A stretch of 64,000 nt of DNA, taken from the NCBI GenBank assembly GCA_028826165.1, contig JAPDFW010000124.1, forward strand, positions 62,001 to 126,000, written 5' to 3'. The DNA is from Anaeramoeba ignava (lineage: Eukaryota > Metamonada > Anaeramoebidae). Below, piece by piece: positions 58,534-64,000 of this stretch (its first letter is position 1; each line of letters opens with the position of its first letter). The notes below the pieces were generated by a model. That model ran no database searches. It was not told where the DNA came from and saw only the letters and a program-made list of their open reading frames with translations. The position numbers were made by a program, and so were the translations under genes.

Positions 58534-61500
58534 TTAATTATCAGAAAATAAAATTTTTTGAGCTTTCTTTTTTCCTTTTTTAGAAGTTTTAACAGTTTCT
58601 TGAGAAATTGTTACAATAACATCTTGAACTAAATTTTGATAACTACTAGATTTTTGAATTTTTAATCTTGTTTCATTCCAAATATTATTTATTTTATTTG
58701 CAGAATCCCAAAAGAAATTGATTACAGGAAGTCCATGAATTTTTTCTTTAGATAAAGATTTTTTATAAAGTTTTAAAATTTTATCAAAAATATTATACCA
58801 TCCATCAATCTAAATAATATTGAATAATTAAATAAATAAATAAATAATTAATTAATTAATTAGAAAATGTTTTTCCAATTTTTCGATTTTTTGATTTTTA
58901 GTTTTATTTACCCCATTATCTATTATTTCTGGAAATTGAAATGTATTACAATTTGTATCAAATGTAAAATTGAAAAATTTGGTGTTTAAAAACATTATTT
59001 TTGCAGGAAATGATTTTACTTCCAAACGTTCTAAAAAATAAATAAATTTTGAATATAAAATTGAATTTGAATTTAATTTAGAATTTAAAATAATTTACGA
59101 AAAAATGGTCGAATTTCATCCAAATTTGCATTTTTAGAAGGAGAAAAAAATTGATTTAAAAAAATAAAAGAATTCTCATCAATTTTCAAATTTAAACGAA
59201 GAATACGAAAATAAAATCTGAATTCAAAAATATTTGGATATGGAATAACATAATCTAAATGAGCATCAATTATAGGGTTTAAATCATCATCAGAAATACC
59301 TTCTGTGCATAAAAATGTTGCGAGATCAATTATATCTGAATTTGAATTTAAATTTGAATCTGATTTTGATTTTGGAGTTGATTTAAATTTTGGAAATAAT
59401 TTGAAATAACTATTTGTTTTTTTCTCATTTTTTGGTGTTGAATTTTCTGATTCAGTTTTCGTTTCTTCGTTATTCATTTTTTCTTGTTGAAGGAAATTAT
59501 AAAACTGAAGATTTTTTGCTGAAAAATTAATTCTAAATCTTCCTAATTGATTTCGAGGAAAAAGTTCAAAATAAAAATTAAACAATTCAAAATGGAAAAT
59601 CATTTTTGTATCAAATTCATTATTTGGATTATCTGAAGAAACGTTTAAATTGATCATTAAATTGGTTGAAATTTCAATTGATAAAATTCGAGATTTACAA
59701 TCAAAAATTCCCTTTTTTAATTTTTGTTCTTGAATAAGATAGTTTTTTTTGATTTTAAGTTTCTTCTCATCATCACCATTATCAAGAAACCATTTTATAA
59801 TAGGATATTCAACTTCTTCTCCCAGTTTTTGATTTGGTAAAGTTGGTTGGTTATAGTTAATTATGTTAAATTGATGTGAATCACCTGAAAATGAATTAGT
59901 TGCTTTGTTTTTTGGGAAATTAAATAATTTTTTAAATGTATCCAAAATTTCCAATAAACTTAAATAAGATGAAGATGTGAAATTTAATTGCAATAAATTT
60001 TGATTAAAAATATAATCTAAAGTGTGAATTGTTTCATTTTCATTTTCATTTTCATTTTCATTTTCATTTTCATTTGGATTTTCATTTAAGTTAATTATAA
60101 CACCAAAATTTTTAGAAAATCCAATTTTGGTTTGACTTGGTTTATTTTGTTCATTTTTTTCATTTTTAACATTTTTTTCATTTACTAGGAAAATATTTAC
60201 GTCTTGGAATTGAAATGAGAATAATTTTGAGTTAAATTTAGGTTCATTTTTAACACTAAATTTTGATAAATCCCAAATTATTGATTTTTGAATTGATGAA
60301 CTTGCATCAAATTTAAGTAATACATCTTCTCCTGAAAAATAATAACTTTTTCTTGCGTTTTTTTGAGCAGGTTCTTGAGATTGGAACATTGGTTTTAAAT
60401 AGTCTAATAAATTAGAAATAACTAAAGGACAAGTAAATTTGAAATTGAAATCTTTTAAATGAAAATCAAGAACAATTTCTTGATTACATTTTTTTTTAGT
60501 ATAAGAAGAACGGTTATTGAAGTAAATCAATGAGAGCATTTTTGGATACTGATTTTGAATTGAAATATCTGTATTCTGCTCTGTATTTTGGATATTTTCA
60601 TTGATATCTTGATCCTGAATAATTTTTGGATCTTTTTCTTTTTTGGAAATTAATTTGAAGAAATCAATATCATTTTTATTATAAACATGAAAGAAAGATT
60701 GACCTGTAACAAAGAGAGAATCTTTATTATCAGTCTTATTATGCGAATGAATAGTCTTATGAATTAACTGCAGATTTTCTATTTGAAGAGATAGATAGTC
60801 TATATTGTTTTTCATCAGATTTTTAGCAATAACTGCTGAAATATTTTCAAATTCAAAAGAAAATATATTGTTTTGAGTATTTTTTTCCTTTTCATCTGTT
60901 TTTGTTTTTAAATTATTGTTGATTTCTTGTGTTAACGAATCCTGGTTTGAAATGGTAAATATTGAGTCTTTCAAAGAAAAATACAGTTCGTTGATTTGGA
61001 AAAAAAATGCATAAGTTTTTTGAGGTGAATCAAACAATTTTTGATAAATATTTTTGATCCAATTTTGAAGTGTATTGAATTTATAGTTGGAAATTCTGAT
61101 TATTGGTATGAAAATTTTGAATATTACATTTGAATTTTGCTCAATTTCCACTTTGTTTTCATTGATTGATTTTTCATCAGATGAATTTTGAGAAAAAGTA
61201 TAATAATCACCAGCTAAATCATGTCTTTCAAACTCTTTTTTTTCGTCTTGCGATTCAGTAAGTAAAAATCTCACCATTTGTTTGTGTTCAATCCCAATTT
61301 TTGGATAATGGAAAATGATTTGTATTGATGGATTTGGATTTCCTTTGTCATTTCCTTGAACTAGAACTGGTTTTTTTTCAATCATGATTGAATTGATGTT
61401 ATTTTTGAGAAAAAAGAAATAGTTTTTAAATGCAAAATTAATTTCCTCAAAAATGTTTTGAGTTGATAAAGTAAGATCTTGGAAATTATTATCACAAAAA

Positions 61501-63387
61501 TCTGCATTATTATTAATTCGGATTCCGACTTTCTCTATTGATTTTGATTCTATTTGTATTTGCGTAATTTTTGAAGTGTTGTTCCAATTGTAAATGATTT
61601 CTTGCATGCAAAAAATAAATGCGTTTATCATTTTGTTTATATCTTGATCTTCAATATCAATATTGATTCTTGAAAATTCATAAATGAAAATTTCCATTAA
61701 ATTATCATTTGTAAATAAATTTGCTGTGATCAAAGAGTTCGAGTTTGTATTTTCAAACGAGAGGATTTCTTTTCTTTCTTTGTTTTCTTTTTGATATAAA
61801 GCAAATCTTTTGAATGATAAATCGGTAAAATTTTTTGTTTTTGAAATGAAAGCAATTCTTTTGATGAATGATCCAAATTTATATCGGAATATTTGATCAT
61901 TATTTTCAAAGTTATTATTGATAAAAGGAAATTGAACGGAGAATTTTTTAATTGAAATTATCAAAAAAGTTGCAACATTTTCAAATGGAAATGAAGTTTT
62001 TGTTTTGAAATTAAACGGATTATTTTGAAATTTGAAAATTTTTTTAATTTCATCAATTGTTTTTGTGAAAAGTTGATTTGGGTCTTCATTGGAATCATTC
62101 TCCAATGATTTTCTAATATTTTCTATTTGTTTCTCATTTGGATTTTTTTTTTGGAATGGTATTGAAGTGAATATAAAAGGATTTGAGAAAAAGAAGTTGC
62201 TAATAATTTGCAATAAATTAAGCAAAGGATGTAAATTCTCAATTTTTGGTTGTTGGAAAATCAATTCTTGAAATTTTAAATAGACAAAATTTTTGCAAAT
62301 GATTTTGTTTTCATTTTGTTTGAAATCATTAGAATTTTGATTTTCTTGTAAATTATGATCAAATCCATGAAATAGTTTCATTTCCTGCAATTTAAATGAG
62401 CATAATTGATTGTAATTTTGAGATCCATTAATTTTGTATTGAATTAAAAGGTTATTTTTTTGTTTTTTTTGAAAAAACTAAAATAAAATTAAATATTTTT
62501 TAAGAAGTTAAAAAGAAAAAAATTAATTAATTAATTAATTAAAAGATTAGCTACAAAATGAATAGTAATGATTGTTTTAAAAAATTCTTTTATAATATTC
62601 TCTTTTGGAATTGATCTTTTTTTGTTTTTTGTTTTTGAATTTTGTTTTTCATGAATTTTGATTAAATTAAGTTTTCTTGTGATTTCTATTGGTAAATTAT
62701 CAATGAATATTTCTTTTTGGATTGATTCTTCTTCAAAAATTAAATGGAATGAAATATTTGTGAAAATGTATTTAATTTCTTTAAAGTATTGTGAGTAATG
62801 TTGTTTGAGTTCTTGAATTAAGATAAATTGATGTTCTTCTGGAGTTTTTTCTTTTTGAAGATCATTATTACTAACTATTCAATTTTTTTTGTATAAAATA
62901 TTAATTTAGATTTTAATTTAAATTTTTATTTTGATTTTTTGCTTTAAAATTAGAAGATACTTTTAATTTCTAAAATTTTTAATTTTAAAGAATCAATTTT
63001 AATTTCCCATTTAGAATCTTTTTGATAAGTTAATTCTATTTTTGGAATATCCATTTCAAGTAATTTATAAGGTATATTTGAAAAATTTAAAAAAGAATTC
63101 AATAACTTTTGTTTTGTTTTTAAAAAAAAAAAGAAAAATTAGGAAAAATAATTTAAAATAATTTTAAATTTTAAAATAAAACAAACATTTAAATCAATTT
63201 GTAAAGAATTAAGTGAAAATTTAATTTCATTTGTTTTTGGAATAGAATTTTTTTTTGTTTTTTCATTCTCAATATTTTTAATACAAGTAATTAATTTTGG
63301 ATTAAAAAAAATTGATAAAACACTTTGAATAAAATCATTTTTATCTAAAAAATAAAGATAAAATAAAGGATCTAATTGATTTGACAT
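58534..63387 (-). CDS. ATG2: ATG2-like autophagy lipid-transfer protein, six exons
   Basis: Exons 63387-63187, 63105-62961, 62874-62555, 62477-59099, 59030-58912 and 58809-58534 join in phase to about 1,479 residues. The start resembles a chorein N domain (SLQIDLN, LLNSFLNFSNIPYKLLEMDI, KWEIKIDSLKLKILE). The C-terminal part is the best evidence: DAHLDYVIPYPNIFEFRFYF, FFSPSKNANLDEIRPFFQRL, EVKSFPAKIMF, then IDGWYNIFDKILKLYKKSLS and a helical tail. This order matches the conserved ATG2 C-terminal region. ATG2 bridges ER and phagophore and moves lipids for autophagosome growth. The middle is weakly conserved and has an (NE)n tract. It is shorter than animal ATG2 (about 1,900). The main alternative is another bridge-like lipid-transfer (VPS13-type) protein. 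It shares a 122-bp divergent promoter with the CH-domain gene. Confidence 0.72.
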
Positions 63388-63509
63388 GTTTTAAAAAAAA
63401 TGAAAAAAAATGAAAAAAATAAAAATAAATTTTAAATTTTTTTTTTCATTTTTTTTTTCCTTCTTTTTATTTTTTAATTAAGAAAAACTTAAAAAAATTT
63501 TAAATTAAA
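63388..63509. promoter_or_regulatory. Divergent promoter region, ATG2-like / CH-domain gene
   Basis: Only 122 bp separate the two start codons, so the two promoters must overlap or be shared. It is all A-runs and T-runs with CTTCTTTTTA at about 63463. No named element. Confidence 0.45.
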
Positions 63510-64000
63510 ATGACAAACAGATTAGAATATCGTAAACTTCTTTTAAAAGTTGCATTTCATAAAGATATTTTTAGATTAAAAAAAAAACAAAATGAAAAAA
63601 TTGAAACTGTTCATCCACTTGAATTATTAAAAAGATGGATTAATTTTCAATTTAAAATCAATTCAAAAACGTTAAAAATTTCAAATATTAAATCTGATTT
63701 AAAAGTTTATTTTTTAAAATTAAAAAAAAAAAAAGCAAAAAAAAAAATTTTTTAATTAAATTTTTAATTTAAAAAAAAGGATTGTTTAATTTTATCTCAA
63801 CTTTTATTCATTTTATCTCAAAATGAAAATTTTTTATCAATTTCAAATTTACAAAATTATTATGAAAGAGCTTTAAAAATACTTGATTTTTTAAAAGAAA
63901 CTGATTATACTGGTTTTTTATTTAATCCTAATAATTTAATTAAAGTGAATTTTAAACAAAAGAATTTAAACAAAAAAATTTTAAATTTAAATTTTAATAT
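63510..64000 (+). CDS. Calponin-homology (fimbrin/plastin-like) protein, N-terminal part, runs off right edge
   Basis: Exon 1 (63510-63704, 65 codons, MTNRLEYRKLLLKVAFHKDI) joins across a 75-bp intron (GTTTAT..AAAAAG) to exon 2 from 63780, still open at 64000. The product reads HPLELLKRWINFQFKI, KISNIKSDLKDCLILSQLLF, then YYERALKILDFLKETDYTGF and NPNNLIKVN. This is the helix pattern of a CH domain, closest by eye to fimbrin/plastin, which bundle actin filaments. The N-terminus lacks EF hands, unlike animal plastins, though these are also missing in some protists. The 3' end is outside the window, so the number of CH domains is unknown. Confidence 0.72.

Noticed and set aside
1-64000. TTTTAA arrays as telomeric repeats or a contig end
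   Set aside because: Arrays lie inside introns between coherent exons and are many and internal, so they are not chromosome ends.
1-64000. tRNA, rRNA, CRISPR arrays, viral or transposase genes
   Set aside because: No cloverleaf-like G/C-richer segment, no repeat-spacer pattern and no recognisable integrase, transposase, reverse transcriptase or capsid motif was seen on either strand. A weak or short one could be missed by eye.

Overview
The window is nuclear DNA of a unicellular eukaryote with extreme A+T content. Genes contain GT..AG introns (donors mostly GTAAAT or GTAAAA), and UAA/UGA stops fit the standard code. The gene set includes importin alpha, ATG2, CLASP, KNL1, Mad3 and IFRD. It also includes expanded BTB families: RCC1-BTB, ankyrin-BTB and BTB-BACK-TLDc. 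These point to a free-living amoeboid or flagellated protist. My best guess is an Anaeramoeba-like metamonad, but that rests on domain flavour only. All assignments were made by reading translations; no database was searched.

Layout: 1-882, end of an unrecognised gene (-). 965-4271, importin alpha (-), six exons. 4340-11956, four tandem RCC1-BTB paralogs (-), two of them with broken frames. 12067-16542, SNF1/AMPK-like kinase (-) with a 2.3 kb minisatellite intron. 17226-24033, KNL1 homolog (-) with a 3.6 kb minisatellite intron. 24451-26544, IFRD homolog (+). 26765-30388, LisH/RasGEF (-). 30608-34093, Mad3/BubR1-like checkpoint protein (-) with a 1.5 kb repeat intron. 34600-36052, BTB-BACK-TLDc (+), followed by a 12-bp array. 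36780-38753 (+) and 38790-40962 (-), a tail-to-tail pair of ankyrin-BTB paralogs. 41.0-42.6 kb, GAATT-type array. 42612-48145, large CH/PH-like-repeat protein (-). 48.2-50.4 kb, ~146-bp satellite. 50540-51380, DZIP1-like coiled-coil protein (+). 51391-55214, CLASP (-). 55.2-58.5 kb, gene-poor block with a ~150-bp satellite, a strong hairpin and simple arrays. 58534-63387, ATG2 (-). 63510 to the right edge, calponin-homology (fimbrin-like) gene (+).

Three themes stand out. First, introns and intergenic gaps are filled with short tandem repeats, with a characteristic family for each locus; the largest sit inside kinetochore and checkpoint genes. Second, at least nine single-base frame disruptions, most in A/T runs, interrupt otherwise well-preserved genes. 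They could be assembly errors, real pseudogenisation or something unusual in expression. Third, several chromosome-segregation and microtubule genes (KNL1, Mad3, CLASP, possibly DZIP1) lie within 38 kb, although nothing in the sequence shows that they are co-regulated.
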